From contig NZ_JABKKG010000002.1 of NCBI RefSeq assembly GCF_013166595.1, positions 186,001 through 250,000 on the forward strand: DNA of 64,000 bases. The letters run 5' to 3'. The notes below the pieces were generated by a model. The model did not search any database, was not told the origin of the DNA, and was given only the letters and a program-made list of their open reading frames with translations. Positions within the stretch are counted from its first letter, which is position 1. Each line of letters begins with the position of its first letter. This DNA comes from Palleniella intestinalis (GTDB taxonomy: Bacteria; Bacteroidota; Bacteroidia; Bacteroidales; Bacteroidaceae). Made by a program: the position numbers and the translations under genes. Positions 1 to 8,552 of this stretch are shown piece after piece.

Positions 1-7
1 AAAACCG

Positions 8-46
8 GGACTCCCTGTGCGTGAGCATGGGGAGTTCTATTTTTCT
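8..46. terminator. Terminator hairpin at the end of the leftward operon
   Basis: An 8-bp stem (positions 8-15 with 30-37, one G-T pair) is followed by a T run on the plus strand and by an A run at 1-4, which is a T run on the minus strand. It lies just past the stop of the leftward gene that ends at position 50, so it probably ends that operon; it could also serve a rightward transcript arriving from outside the window. Confidence 0.55.
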
Positions 47-49
47 ATG

Positions 50-1054
50 CTAATTTTTTGTTGCATATAATATGATACAAAACGAATACAAATAAAGAAG
101 AATTACTATCCCCCAACTTATTATCTTAAATTTACGCTTATTCATAATTGGTAGGCTCATATATTCAGCCTCATATCGTAGTTCTTTTTTATCGCTGCGG
201 TTTATCAAAAGGATAAAAAAGCGAACTATATATAACGCTACTATTATCCAAGCTAAATTATAACTGTCAAATAAATAAAGTGAAGATGTTATTAATGCGA
301 GTAATATAGAACCTTCAAAAATTCCACCAATACGCGGATTATACAGTTTATTATTGTTGCTAACATTAAAGCCCATGCTCATAACAGCAAAAGTCTTTGT
401 TTTGGCGATTAAGTTCATCAAATTATGTATGCTCCTGCCTATATTGTTGAAGAACCCATCTCGCTTGCACCATCTTCGGATGTATGTATAACTATCTTCA
501 AACAGCCCACTTCGGAACTCACATCTGAGTCTGTTTTGCCGTGCTTCTTTGATGATTGACAACACTTCTTGATTGTTTCCTGAATGTATAAGAGTCATCA
601 GATATAGTAAGCGGTCAGGGTCGTGGTACATCATGCTTTCATCCGGAACGAATGAATCAGCATCAGGATTAAGCAATAAGAAACGTTCTATTTCAGTATT
701 CGCTTCATTAAAAACGCGCTCATAAAACTGGCGAATATCAATATTGTCAAAATCACGTCTATCTTCAAAAACAGCAATGTCTGTCAATACTTGACCTGAT
801 AAAGCATATGCGCCTTTACCACGCAGACTCAGCGGCTCGCTTATATTTTCATTCGCTTCCCATATTTCCCACCAAAGATCATCGGCGTACATAGGCTTTA
901 CCTCAAGCCTTGCCTCTTCAAGACTAAAATACAAGCAGAAAAAATATCCATTCTCAACTTTGAAATTGATATAGGAACTCTGGCGGAAGCCATGTTCACG
1001 GCCTACGTCACGTCTTGTAGTATCAAGCATCTTTTGTAGTTCCTTACTTGTCAT
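50..1054 (-). CDS. Hypothetical protein with soluble N-terminal domain and C-terminal membrane helices
   Basis: This 334-residue protein has no family I can name firmly. Roughly the first 200 residues are soluble; the opening stretch, with aromatic residues and a WWEIWE motif, loosely recalls DUF4304-type proteins. The C-terminal third has two hydrophobic segments around residues 245-285 and a last one near the C-terminus, with a basic loop between them. It is the last gene of a tight leftward operon; its start lies four bases after the stop of the preceding small membrane protein. A membrane-tethered accessory role for the upstream radical SAM genes is only inferred from position. Confidence 0.55.
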   Translation of the reverse strand: MTSKELQKMLDTTRRDVGREHGFRQSSYINFKVENGYFFCLYFSLEEARLEVKPMYADDLWWEIWEANENISEPLSLRGKGAYALSGQVLTDIAVFEDRRDFDNIDIRQFYERVFNEANTEIERFLLLNPDADSFVPDESMMYHDPDRLLYLMTLIHSGNNQEVLSIIKEARQNRLRCEFRSGLFEDSYTYIRRWCKRDGFFNNIGRSIHNLMNLIAKTKTFAVMSMGFNVSNNNKLYNPRIGGIFEGSILLALITSSLYLFDSYNLAWIIVALYIVRFFILLINRSDKKELRYEAEYMSLPIMNKRKFKIISWGIVILLYLYSFCIILYATKN

Positions 1055-1057
1055 TTC

Positions 1058-1291
1058 TCAACCTAAATATTTAACCGTCAATATAATCAAGATAGCAATA
1101 ACAACCAGGCCCAAGCAGCCATTGGCAAAAGCGTTATCGTTATATGCAAGAGGATCCTTTTTATCGCTGTTGCATAGCTTTTTATACGACACATCTTTTC
1201 TGCGACAAATAATCCGCAGAAAGAAATATCGCATCCCGGCACCTATATGTCGTGCTATCGCACTGATTATCGACTGCATAATTTCTTCCAT
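1058..1291 (-). CDS. Small single-pass membrane protein
   Basis: The 77-residue product has an amphipathic N-terminal half, a basic Lys/Arg-rich centre and one C-terminal hydrophobic segment (about residues 56-75), so it is probably anchored by its tail. No family recognised. Its ATG overlaps the TAA of the preceding frame in a TAATG arrangement at 1289-1293, which argues that both frames are translated and coupled. Confidence 0.5.
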   Translation of the reverse strand: MEEIMQSIISAIARHIGAGMRYFFLRIICRRKDVSYKKLCNSDKKDPLAYNDNAFANGCLGLVVIAILIILTVKYLG

Positions 1292-1901
1292 TATCTGACT
1301 CCGAGTTTAATTAGTAAAATTGTAAGGGCTACACCTATCAACGCCGGAATCAGGCTGTTTTCCCACAATATTCTATTTCGTATCTTTCTATTCTCATTAT
1401 ATTTTGCCCTGTTCAACAAACATTTTCCATCGCTACTTTCCTCAATAGCACTTATATACTCATATTTTTTTTCCGGTTAAGTCGTTTAATCGTATAAAAG
1501 CTGCCTTATCATGTTCATGCTCAAGAACAAGATAACGATATGACATAATACCACGCGCCATCATCCATTCAAAATAGAACCCTTGAATTTTATCCCCATG
1601 AATAAAACTTATAATCATCAATCCAAAGTGATGAATTGTTTGACAATGTAACTCGACGGCAATAATAATGTATTCCATCGTTGCCAATTATCAGTCGATT
1701 CGGATGTTTAACAATGCCCCATATCGGGAAGGCCAAAATCATGATGAAAACCATTATGAAAATAAACAATCCAACAGCTCCCTTATCTCCAAATGGAAAT
1801 GTGTCAAGACTGATCCATAGACATATAAAAGGGCATAGTAATATGCCATAGAAAATATATGCCAGCCAACTATCTTTGAAAATATATCCGTCAGTTTTCA
1901 T
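1291..1901 (-). pseudogene. Membrane protein gene broken by two homopolymer frameshifts
   Basis: Three minus-strand frames join into one plausible protein. The first (start 1901) has two membrane segments followed by beta-rich sequence and runs to a G4 run near 1600. The second continues from there with DKIQGFYFEW and runs to an A8 run near 1472. The third encodes a last membrane helix and stops at 1291-1293, exactly overlapping the next gene's ATG. Removing one base from each run restores about 200 codons. The exact fit of the last stop to the next start supports a once-intact gene. Either it is a real pseudogene or the runs were miscounted in sequencing. Confidence 0.55.
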
Positions 1902-1914
1902 TGTCTTAAGGTAT

Positions 1915-2409
1915 TTAAGATAATAATTTGACCATTTGGCTTTTCAGTTTCTTATATCTGGAGTAGAAGCCAAAACGAATAAATAGGAAAAACACACTTG
2001 CAAACAATATGAAAACTGTCACAATCAGCATTGTATCTCCGACCAACCCGTGTGCTATAATCTCGTAAAAGGCAGTGGCTCCAATGGCTAATATTCCTAT
2101 TGCAAACAGGCTCATAAAGATGACTGTGAGTATGCTTGGCCCAATTTCAAGATGTACCTCGCAACTACTTTCATTTACAGGAGATATTGAGGTTTTTGCC
2201 ATAGGTGCAGGAGATGATTGTAAGTCCGAATTGCGGATAACACAAAAGCCATTGGTCCAAACCGAACCTCTATACTCAAAGCCCTTTACAAAACTGTGCC
2301 GTGTTATCACTGCTGATGTAGGACGAAAAGTCACTTTATCCATGAAATCAATAATCTCATGGATATTTTTATTGACAACTATTTCTTGTTTGAATATGGG
2401 TATAGGCAT
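1915..2409 (-). CDS. Two-helix membrane protein of unknown function
   Basis: The product is 164 residues from the ATG at 2409. An earlier in-frame ATG at 2454 would overlap the upstream gene by 38 bases; I prefer 2409 because it lies eight bases after that gene's stop. The N-terminal half is soluble and beta-rich; two membrane segments lie around residues 90-145, and a short basic tail follows. No family recognised. It sits in the same tightly packed leftward operon as the radical SAM gene. Confidence 0.55.
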   Translation of the reverse strand: MPIPIFKQEIVVNKNIHEIIDFMDKVTFRPTSAVITRHSFVKGFEYRGSVWTNGFCVIRNSDLQSSPAPMAKTSISPVNESSCEVHLEIGPSILTVIFMSLFAIGILAIGATAFYEIIAHGLVGDTMLIVTVFILFASVFFLFIRFGFYSRYKKLKSQMVKLLS

Positions 2410-2416
2410 ATCGGTC

Positions 2417-3355
2417 TTACTTTTCGCGTTTGAATTTGATGGTTTTCCGAGCATAGCGTTTGGGATATTTGACCTTGACTATTTTGGGCTTTTCATAACC
2501 TTCGGCTGTAATCCGTAGAGTGGCTTCTTTTAATGGTTCTCCATTTTTGTCTTGCAGCTCCGTAACCTCATTCCAATATATGCGAATTACGTTTTTATCT
2601 TCAATCTCATAACAATCAATATAGTCCTCACATCCATCGCCATCTTCATCGAGGTAAACACGTTCTACTGTGATGTCCATGTAACTTATTGGCTTTTTAT
2701 TTTCGTCAATAATCTGCAAATCAAGCATATTCTCCCGGTCAACCGGAGCGGCAACGGCACCAATCACAACCACTTCTCCCGTAAGTTGTGATTCGTCACT
2801 ATTTAATGTTATTTCTAATGGGTTGCTATCCATAACTATTACTCTTTGTTTTTTATACCCTACATACGATATTTCCAAAGAGTCACCCTTACAAACCTCT
2901 ATACGGAAATTGCCATCAATATCCGTATAGGCACCAATTCCTGTTCGTGGGTTTATAATTGTTGCACCAATCATAGGCTCTCTTGATATGGCGCCGTTTT
3001 GTAAGGTATCTCCATCAAGAACAACACCTTTGGCTACAATAGTGTCAGTCATTGTTTGAGTTGCCACATATCCCTTTGTAAAAGGAGGGTCTGGCGTCTG
3101 GGATTGCACAGTGAATGGGGCGAGCATGGCTATAGCTCCTGCCGATATTCCGGCAAGATTAATCAACTTCCCGGCAAGTTGACGCTTGTGGAGTTGCTGT
3201 TCCAGATACTGCACTTCAGCCTCGCACTTGGGGCATGTGCCGAGGCAGTCACCTTTGTAACGACATTCCGACGTCACATACTCAATATCGTTCGCTTCGG
3301 CTATCTGCCGCCGAATCTCTTTCAAAATCTTGCAGGTCTGTTTTCCTCGTGCCAT
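2417..3355 (-). CDS. Cys-rich N-terminal domain, membrane anchor and CarboxypepD-reg-like domain
   Basis: The 312-residue protein has three parts. Residues 1-50 hold five cysteines (8, 31, 37, 41, 44); 37-41-44 is spaced CX3CX2C and the stretch reads GTCPKCEAEV, so a metal site (zinc or iron-sulphur) is likely. Residues 61-82 are hydrophobic with a basic lead, suggesting a membrane anchor. Residues about 109-180 form a carboxypeptidase-regulatory-like beta-sandwich (GATI, TDIDGNF and YVGYKK motifs). The acidic C-terminus is unknown. From memory, Bacteroides genomes carry similar Cys-rich N-termini near radical SAM activase-like genes, which fits the order here: radical SAM, DKNYY lipoprotein, this gene. 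It could be a substrate or partner of that enzyme; this is inference. Confidence 0.6.
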   Translation of the reverse strand: MARGKQTCKILKEIRRQIAEANDIEYVTSECRYKGDCLGTCPKCEAEVQYLEQQLHKRQLAGKLINLAGISAGAIAMLAPFTVQSQTPDPPFTKGYVATQTMTDTIVAKGVVLDGDTLQNGAISREPMIGATIINPRTGIGAYTDIDGNFRIEVCKGDSLEISYVGYKKQRVIVMDSNPLEITLNSDESQLTGEVVVIGAVAAPVDRENMLDLQIIDENKKPISYMDITVERVYLDEDGDGCEDYIDCYEIEDKNVIRIYWNEVTELQDKNGEPLKEATLRITAEGYEKPKIVKVKYPKRYARKTIKFKREK

Positions 3356-3359
3356 ATGT

Positions 3360-4493
3360 TTATTTTTTTTTGTATTCTGTTTTCATATAATTCTGCCAAC
3401 GAACTGAATCTCCGGAATATATCCTGTTGCGGTCAAAAACACACCAAGAACCGCCAATGTCTCTTTTTTCAAAAGTTTCCACATCAGCTCCTTCAATAAT
3501 AGAATCCGTGAAAAAAACATGGGATTTGTCCTTACCATAATTGAAATCACTGCCACTATTAACTATGCGCAATGGTGTGAAACTCTCAACATCAACATCC
3601 TTAAGTTGTCTCGTGCCATGCCAAACGTGTTTTTTGTCGCGATACCAGATATGAGCAATATGCTTAAATGTTGACGCATCAGCATCTGGTAAAATTTCAA
3701 AATCAGAATCGTAAATTGTATATCCATCAGAATACATCATTTGTCCAACTTTTTCAAGTTTCTTGTAATCCTTAACTTTGGTAGGGATATGTTCATTATA
3801 TACCCGGTTTTTATCCTGCCCTACATAGTAGTCCACTTCTGTAAATGAACCGGGATCAGCCCCAAAGACTACTTTGTCCTCGAAATATACTTGTTTGGCA
3901 TCGGCTGAATAGCTACCGGACCCTGCTATCCCGGCTTTTATAGGATGGAAACTTTCGGGGTCGGCTAACTTGACGGATGTCGCTGAGGGTAAGTAATACC
4001 CCATTTTACTATCTTTAGCCCATTTTGTATCCCAATTATCATTGTCTCCTAACACCTTGAAAGTTGCTTTATCAACTACTTTTAGAGGTTTGCCCTCCCA
4101 ATAAAAGTCATTTTTATCTTCTACAAGAGCATATGAGTGAACCTTAAATGTGTTAGGATCGGCACCGGGTATAATTTCACCTTCACCGGTATAGACATAA
4201 CGTTTGTCAGCGGCAAAACCTTTTTTTAATGTACGGAAAGTACGCCCATCGGAATTTGTGATTATGTTTCCTCGAAAGAAAGCGTGATTTTTGTCACGGC
4301 CATAGCAATCATCAATAGCCTCAAATGATTTTGGGTCTGCATCGACATTTTTCACATTATGGCCACTGCCTTCGTTCCATGAGTGGAATGTTACGATAGT
4401 CCCATCATTCTTATATCCCACTTCACATCCTGTTAGCAGTAGGCTTACGCATAAGATTATAAGTGCTGAAATTTTCATTAGAAATACTTTCAT
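3360..4493 (-). CDS. DKNYY-repeat lipoprotein
   Basis: The product has 377 residues and a lipobox (LLLTGC, lipidated Cys at residue 23), so it should be an anchored lipoprotein. The rest is a string of DKN/YVY-type repeats (for example VYTGEGEI, EDKNDFYWEG, RDKKHVWHG) spaced 30-40 residues apart, typical of the DKNYY family, which folds into repeated beta units and has no known activity. Its ATG overlaps the TGA of the upstream radical SAM gene (ATGA at 4490-4493), so the two are translationally coupled. It ends five bases before the next gene. Confidence 0.75.
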   Translation of the reverse strand: MKVFLMKISALIILCVSLLLTGCEVGYKNDGTIVTFHSWNEGSGHNVKNVDADPKSFEAIDDCYGRDKNHAFFRGNIITNSDGRTFRTLKKGFAADKRYVYTGEGEIIPGADPNTFKVHSYALVEDKNDFYWEGKPLKVVDKATFKVLGDNDNWDTKWAKDSKMGYYLPSATSVKLADPESFHPIKAGIAGSGSYSADAKQVYFEDKVVFGADPGSFTEVDYYVGQDKNRVYNEHIPTKVKDYKKLEKVGQMMYSDGYTIYDSDFEILPDADASTFKHIAHIWYRDKKHVWHGTRQLKDVDVESFTPLRIVNSGSDFNYGKDKSHVFFTDSIIEGADVETFEKRDIGGSWCVFDRNRIYSGDSVRWQNYMKTEYKKK

Positions 4494-5173
4494 TGTATGT
4501 ACTGACGGATTTGATAGGTGAATAGATCGAATTTGGAGTAGCCGAGTGCGGAGAGAGCCTTGCGGCTTTCCTCACGGTCGGCATCGGTATTGTAGTCAGG
4601 TATAAGCGGTAGTCGTATCATGCAGTCTTTCTGACGGCCAGCCTCAGAAATCAAGCGCAAATTAGAAAGCAAACGCAAATTATCCTTACCCGTGTATTGA
4701 CGGTAAATATCCGCGTCCAAATCCTTTATGTCGATAATCCAAGAATCTATTACCGTGAGTAGAGCCTCAATATTTTCTTGCGGCACATTAAGGGACGTTT
4801 CCAATGTCAGCCGCCATGACGGGCCACACAACTCACGGAAACGGCGGATAAAATCAGGTCGTAATGCAGGTTCTCCACCGCCGAAAGTCACACCACCGTT
4901 GGTGGCGATGAAATATAGTTCATCAATCCTGATCTCATCATAAAGTGACTGCGGAGTGTATTCCTTGAAACGGTTACTGTAGCCGAGCGATTGCGGATTG
5001 AGGCAGTAGCGGCAGCGGAGCGGACAGCAGTGGAAAGCGACAAGCGTTGTCACACCATCGCCATCGGTGGAGAGGCGATGACGGGAGAGTCCAATTATTT
5101 TTGCTCGGTCGGGAGGCATTGCTATCGAATCGGCATAAGAGCCTGTTGCAAAGTTAATAAGAATATTTGACAT
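4490..5173 (-). CDS. Radical SAM protein, PFL-activase-like
   Basis: The 227-residue protein binds a 4Fe-4S cluster through CPLRCRYC (Cys 50, 54, 57 from the start used), which is CX3CX2C, and has a GGGEP motif for S-adenosylmethionine near residues 95-105. The fold and length fit glycyl-radical-enzyme activase-like proteins without an extra ferredoxin insert. No glycyl radical enzyme lies beside it; the following genes are a DKNYY lipoprotein and a Cys-rich membrane protein. Start 5173 begins MSNILINFATG; an upstream ATG at 5188 is possible. Substrate unknown. An extra Cys at residue 49 stands where I would expect Gly before CPLRC. Confidence 0.8.
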   Translation of the reverse strand: MSNILINFATGSYADSIAMPPDRAKIIGLSRHRLSTDGDGVTTLVAFHCCPLRCRYCLNPQSLGYSNRFKEYTPQSLYDEIRIDELYFIATNGGVTFGGGEPALRPDFIRRFRELCGPSWRLTLETSLNVPQENIEALLTVIDSWIIDIKDLDADIYRQYTGKDNLRLLSNLRLISEAGRQKDCMIRLPLIPDYNTDADREESRKALSALGYSKFDLFTYQIRQYIQ

Positions 5174-5552
5174 TAGGGTGGTTAGCACGCATAAAAATCG
5201 CCGTTATATCCTGACAGATGATGATTTATGAATAAAAAGGTACTGGAGGCGGCAACTTATCTTTGATTACTTGCGGCTTCTGCGTCCGTTGGTTTTTCGC
5301 TACGAAGTAACGGCGGGCGGTGACGCCGGCAAGCGACCGCCTCCGGCTTGGCTGCATGAAAAAATCCGGCAGCCTTCCACGATTTGTGCCAAATCGGGTA
5401 TTCCGTATTTTTTCACTTGCCACACTTGCCTTGCGCCCCCTGTGCCCTCCGTCTTGATTGTATCGAAAAAATCCCCCGGACGCGAGAAGCCACAAGGCTT
5501 CAAACAAAAGGGAAAAAAACAAAAAAACTCAAACATCTAAAACCCTCAAATT
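5174..5552 (+). other. Intergenic leader before the ParB-like gene, related at its 3' end to the long leader repeats
   Basis: This 379-base gap separates the divergent radical SAM operon and ParB-like gene. I see no convincing gene. It is GC-rich with inverted patches (for example around 5310-5350). Its last 50-60 bases share the run TTCAAACAAAAGGGAAAAAA and the following A/ACTCAAA stretch with the 3' ends of the two ~680-bp leaders at 8553 and 13532, so it is probably a diverged or truncated copy of the same leader. Confidence 0.5.
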
Positions 5553-7505
5553 ATGGAAGCAACAGCAATTCAGACCAACACCGCAAACGTACAGGAAGCC
5601 ACAATCTCCCTCGCTCTCATTCAGCCGAGCAACTACAACCCCCGTAAGAATTTCGACGAGCAGAGCCTCACCGAACTCGCTGACTCTATCAGCCGTCAAG
5701 GTATTCTCCACGCGATAGGTGTACGACCAATCGCCGGCACTGACCGCTACGAAATCGTGTATGGCGAGCGAAGATACCGCGCCTCCCTCATCGCAGGGAA
5801 AGAGGACATCAAGGCAACAGTCTATACCGACCTTTCCGATGATGAAGCCGAACAAAATGCTATTGCGGAGAACCTGCACCGCCAGGACATCACGCCTATG
5901 GAAGAAGCCGAGACGTTAAAGGCTGCAATCGACAGCGGACGCTACGACTATGCCACACTCGCCACGCAGATAGGCAAGAGCGAGACCTATATCCGCACCC
6001 GAATAAAACTCACAACCCTCATACCCGAAATCGCACGGCTGATTGACACCGAGGAAATCACGGTGGCAGTGGCAACCGAGATAAGCCGTTACGGAGTTGA
6101 CATACAGACCGATGTTTACAACTCCCACCTCAAAGACGGAGTGACCTGCAATAATTGGCGTGGTATGAACGCCTCCAATGTGGCTCGGCTCATAGAAAAG
6201 AACTACACAACCGACCTAAGCCGTTACCGCTTCGACAAATCGGCGTGTGCCTCATGCCCTTTCAACACCATAAATCTTCTGCTGTTCTGCGAGGACGGCT
6301 GTGAGGGCAACTGCTCCAATCCCTCTTGTCTTCGTGAGAAGCACATCGGCTATCTCACCGACAAGGCGGTTGATATGCTGAACGAACATCCCACCGCCAA
6401 TTTCTGCCACTCGGAGTATGACCGCAACGAGAGGGTGAACGCACTGCTGACTGAAATGGGCTATGACATCGAAAAACTCGGTGGCTATCTGACACCTTAC
6501 CCCTTTGAACCTATCGCACCCCAATCCGACCGCTTCGACACCGAGGAAGAATATGCCGAGGCAGTAAAGGCATACGAGGGCAAAGTGGAGGCGCATAGGG
6601 AAAAGTGTGCCGAACTCACAGCAAAAGCCGAGGCAGGAGAAATCACACTATACATCACAATCGGGCGAAATGATGTGACGCTCGGATATATGGCTACCCC
6701 GGCCAAGCCGAGTGAGGACTGCAACAATCCGAAAGCCGAAATCGCCAAGTTGGAGGCAAAGGACAAACGCAACAAGGAGATAGCCGTGGAGCGTACAATC
6801 GAGGACACGAAGAAGAAAATCCTCGAAGCCGACATCACCGAAACTAAATTCTCGCAGGACGAGGACAAGATGATATATTTCTTCCTGCTCTCATCGCTCC
6901 GCAAAGAGCATTACGAAGCCGTCGGACTGACCGACCGCAAGTCTCAATATGTTCTCAACGACAGCGAGAAAATGACAATCATCGCCAATCTCAACGCCAA
7001 GACAAAGGCGATAATCCGCAGGGATTTTCTAATTGACAATTTCAAGGGTGCGTATCGTGACAACGCCATTGCCGACCTCCTGCTTTCTTTCGCCAAGAAG
7101 CACATGCCGGAAGAACTCGCCAACATCGAAGCCGAGTATAACGAGATTTACGAGAAGCGACACCAACGTATCGAGGAACGCAAGGCTCTACTCGCCAAAG
7201 ATACCGAACCCGAAGCAACTGAGCCGGAAGCCGAGAACGCACCCGAAGAAGAACCTATGCCGGAGGCAGAACCCACTACGGCAGAAGCCACTCCCGACAC
7301 CACCGAGGTAGAGACCGAGGTTGCACCGGAAGCCGAGAACGCGCCCCAAGAAGAACCTATGCAGGAAGCTGAACCCTCCACGGAAGAAGCCACTCCCGAC
7401 ATTTCCGAGGCAGAGACCGAGGCTATCCAATACGAACCAACGGAAGAAGAAGCCGAGGCGATACTTACCGAAGAAGAAAGGTACTGCGAAGAAGCTGTTG
7501 CATAA
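5553..7505 (+). CDS. ParB/Spo0J-type DNA-binding protein of a mobile element
   Basis: The product has 650 residues. Residues about 15-110 form a ParB/Srx nuclease-like domain with the GERRYRAS and ENLHRQDITPMEEA motifs, which bind CTP or phosphate in ParB proteins. A helix-turn-helix follows (about 135-160). A Cys-rich cluster (CASCPFN ... CEDGCEGNCSNPSC, near 230-260) could bind zinc. Coiled coil follows, and the last 110 residues are acidic with a 34-residue tandem repeat. No ParA neighbour is visible, so classical partition is unlikely. ParB-like proteins without ParA occur in entry regions of conjugative elements, where some act in anti-defence or single-stranded DNA processing; assigning that here is inference. 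Confidence 0.8.
   Translation: MEATAIQTNTANVQEATISLALIQPSNYNPRKNFDEQSLTELADSISRQGILHAIGVRPIAGTDRYEIVYGERRYRASLIAGKEDIKATVYTDLSDDEAEQNAIAENLHRQDITPMEEAETLKAAIDSGRYDYATLATQIGKSETYIRTRIKLTTLIPEIARLIDTEEITVAVATEISRYGVDIQTDVYNSHLKDGVTCNNWRGMNASNVARLIEKNYTTDLSRYRFDKSACASCPFNTINLLLFCEDGCEGNCSNPSCLREKHIGYLTDKAVDMLNEHPTANFCHSEYDRNERVNALLTEMGYDIEKLGGYLTPYPFEPIAPQSDRFDTEEEYAEAVKAYEGKVEAHREKCAELTAKAEAGEITLYITIGRNDVTLGYMATPAKPSEDCNNPKAEIAKLEAKDKRNKEIAVERTIEDTKKKILEADITETKFSQDEDKMIYFFLLSSLRKEHYEAVGLTDRKSQYVLNDSEKMTIIANLNAKTKAIIRRDFLIDNFKGAYRDNAIADLLLSFAKKHMPEELANIEAEYNEIYEKRHQRIEERKALLAKDTEPEATEPEAENAPEEEPMPEAEPTTAEATPDTTEVETEVAPEAENAPQEEPMQEAEPSTEEATPDISEAETEAIQYEPTEEEAEAILTEEERYCEEAVA
7230..7433 (+). repeat. 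Two 102-bp tandem repeats inside the ParB-like gene
   Basis: Two copies with a 102-base period (7230-7331 and 7332-7433) encode a 34-residue acidic, Pro/Ala/Glu-rich unit beginning AENAP(E/Q)EEPM. The period keeps the reading frame. The tail is probably disordered and may vary in copy number among strains. Confidence 0.8.
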
Positions 7506-7550
7506 AGCGACAAGCACCTATGTTTGAGCAAGCCACCCCATGCCGAGAGG

Positions 7551-7655
7551 CGCGGGGCGGCTTTTGCTCGTCCCCTCCCAAAAGCCGCCTCTTTGGAAAA
7601 CAACAAAGCCCCCGACTCACGCCGGGAGCTTATTGTCTTAGTCCACGGAGCTGTT
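7551..7655 (+). repeat. Trailer repeat, copy 1, with an 11-bp hairpin
   Basis: This ~105-base sequence matches 11282-11391 almost base for base. It holds a perfect hairpin GGCGGCTTTTG / CAAAAGCCGCC (7556-7566 with 7579-7589, 12-base loop), then a weaker GC-rich stem (AGCCCCCGAC ... GGGAGCT). It starts about 45 bases after the ParB-like stop, so it probably ends that transcript, although no long T run follows. Confidence 0.75.
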
Positions 7656-7656
7656 A

Positions 7657-8342
7657 TCACATAAAATGTTTGAGAACCCAATTAATAATACGCCATCGAG
7701 TGGTGACTATTTTGAGTGTTTTCTTATGGGATATAGCGTTAATAATCTTATTGGTAACTTTATCTAGCGGCATAACCCAAAACAAACCTTCTCCCTTTGC
7801 CATTCTTGTGTTGACAAGTCCTGGGCGTATCTCAGTAACTACAACAGTAGTTCCCTTTGATTTTTGCTGGAGTGATTTTGTATAGTTTATCTGAAATGCT
7901 TTTGATGCACTGTAAGACGGAGCCATGGGAGTCGGTTGCAATCCTCCAACGGAGGTTATGGTAACGAGATGTCCTGATTTTTGGTCCTCAAAAATTTTGT
8001 AGATTGAGTCAATCGCATTAGTCCATCCATTCACATTCACTGAGAGGGTTGCGAGTTCAGTTGACAATTCCAATTTTGGATTGAGTTCTCCAACTCCGGC
8101 ACAAATTATTGCCATATCCAGATGTCCAAATTTCGACATTATTTTTTCAGCATAAAATCAAACGAAGACAAGTCTGCAATATCACACTGAAAGGCAACAG
8201 TATTGTCCGTATTGTCTTGAATTTGTTTTTGTAGGATTTCATTCCGTCTGCCGGTAATGGCAACAATATTACCCGTTGTGGAGTAATGCTTCCACAACTC
8301 ATATCCTATGCCTGATGTCGCACCTATGATAAGAATATTCAT
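7657..8342 (-). pseudogene. Short-chain dehydrogenase/reductase, frameshifted
   Basis: Two minus-strand frames make one SDR. The first (8342 to 8139) has the NAD(P)-binding glycine motif GATSGIGYE and the CDIADLSS acidic patch. The second (frame open from about 8155, stop at 7657) has NVNGW, the catalytic S-V-GG / YSASK motif (Tyr and Lys of YxxxK) and the PGLVNT motif. The break lies in the T run of the codons FDF(Y)AEK near 8150; adding one T restores about 227 codons. It is leftward, opposite to its neighbours, and lies between a trailer and a leader repeat, so it looks like inserted cargo. Substrate unknown. Confidence 0.75.
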
Positions 8343-8351
8343 TTCTATAAT

Positions 8352-8408
8352 GTCAGTTTAGGAATAATCAAATCAATGCACTGCCATGTTTGATTATTTA
8401 CAACTGAC
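8352..8408. promoter_or_regulatory. Two-part inverted repeat upstream of the SDR pseudogene
   Basis: Perfect arms AATAATCAAA (8363-8372) and TTTGATTATT (8389-8398) sit inside a second pair GTCAGTT (8352-8358) and AACTGAC (8402-8408). The element lies 10-66 bases upstream of the dehydrogenase start, where an operator or 5'-UTR hairpin would sit. No cognate regulator gene is adjacent. Confidence 0.5.
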
Positions 8409-8552
8409 TCCAATATGCAGGGAGTTAAACGTCTATCAATAGTAAAATTAGCAATAAAATTTGAGATACGATCTATTGCAGCTTATAAATAATTCTCGTT
8501 ACAGTTGAAAAATTATGTTTATAGTTGTCTGTGGAGACTGGTAGATTCGCAA

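Noticed and set aside
1247..1480. Rightward 77-residue frame opposite the small membrane genes
   Set aside because: It is the antisense of two coupled leftward frames whose stop and start overlap exactly.
5226..5552. Several overlapping short frames on both strands before the ParB-like gene
   Set aside because: They overlap each other, are Lys/Arg or Phe rich by composition only, and fall in leader-like DNA.
7188..7681. Leftward Ser/Ala-rich frames opposite the end of the ParB-like gene
   Set aside because: They are the antisense of the acidic Glu/Pro repeat and of the trailer; no start signal or family.
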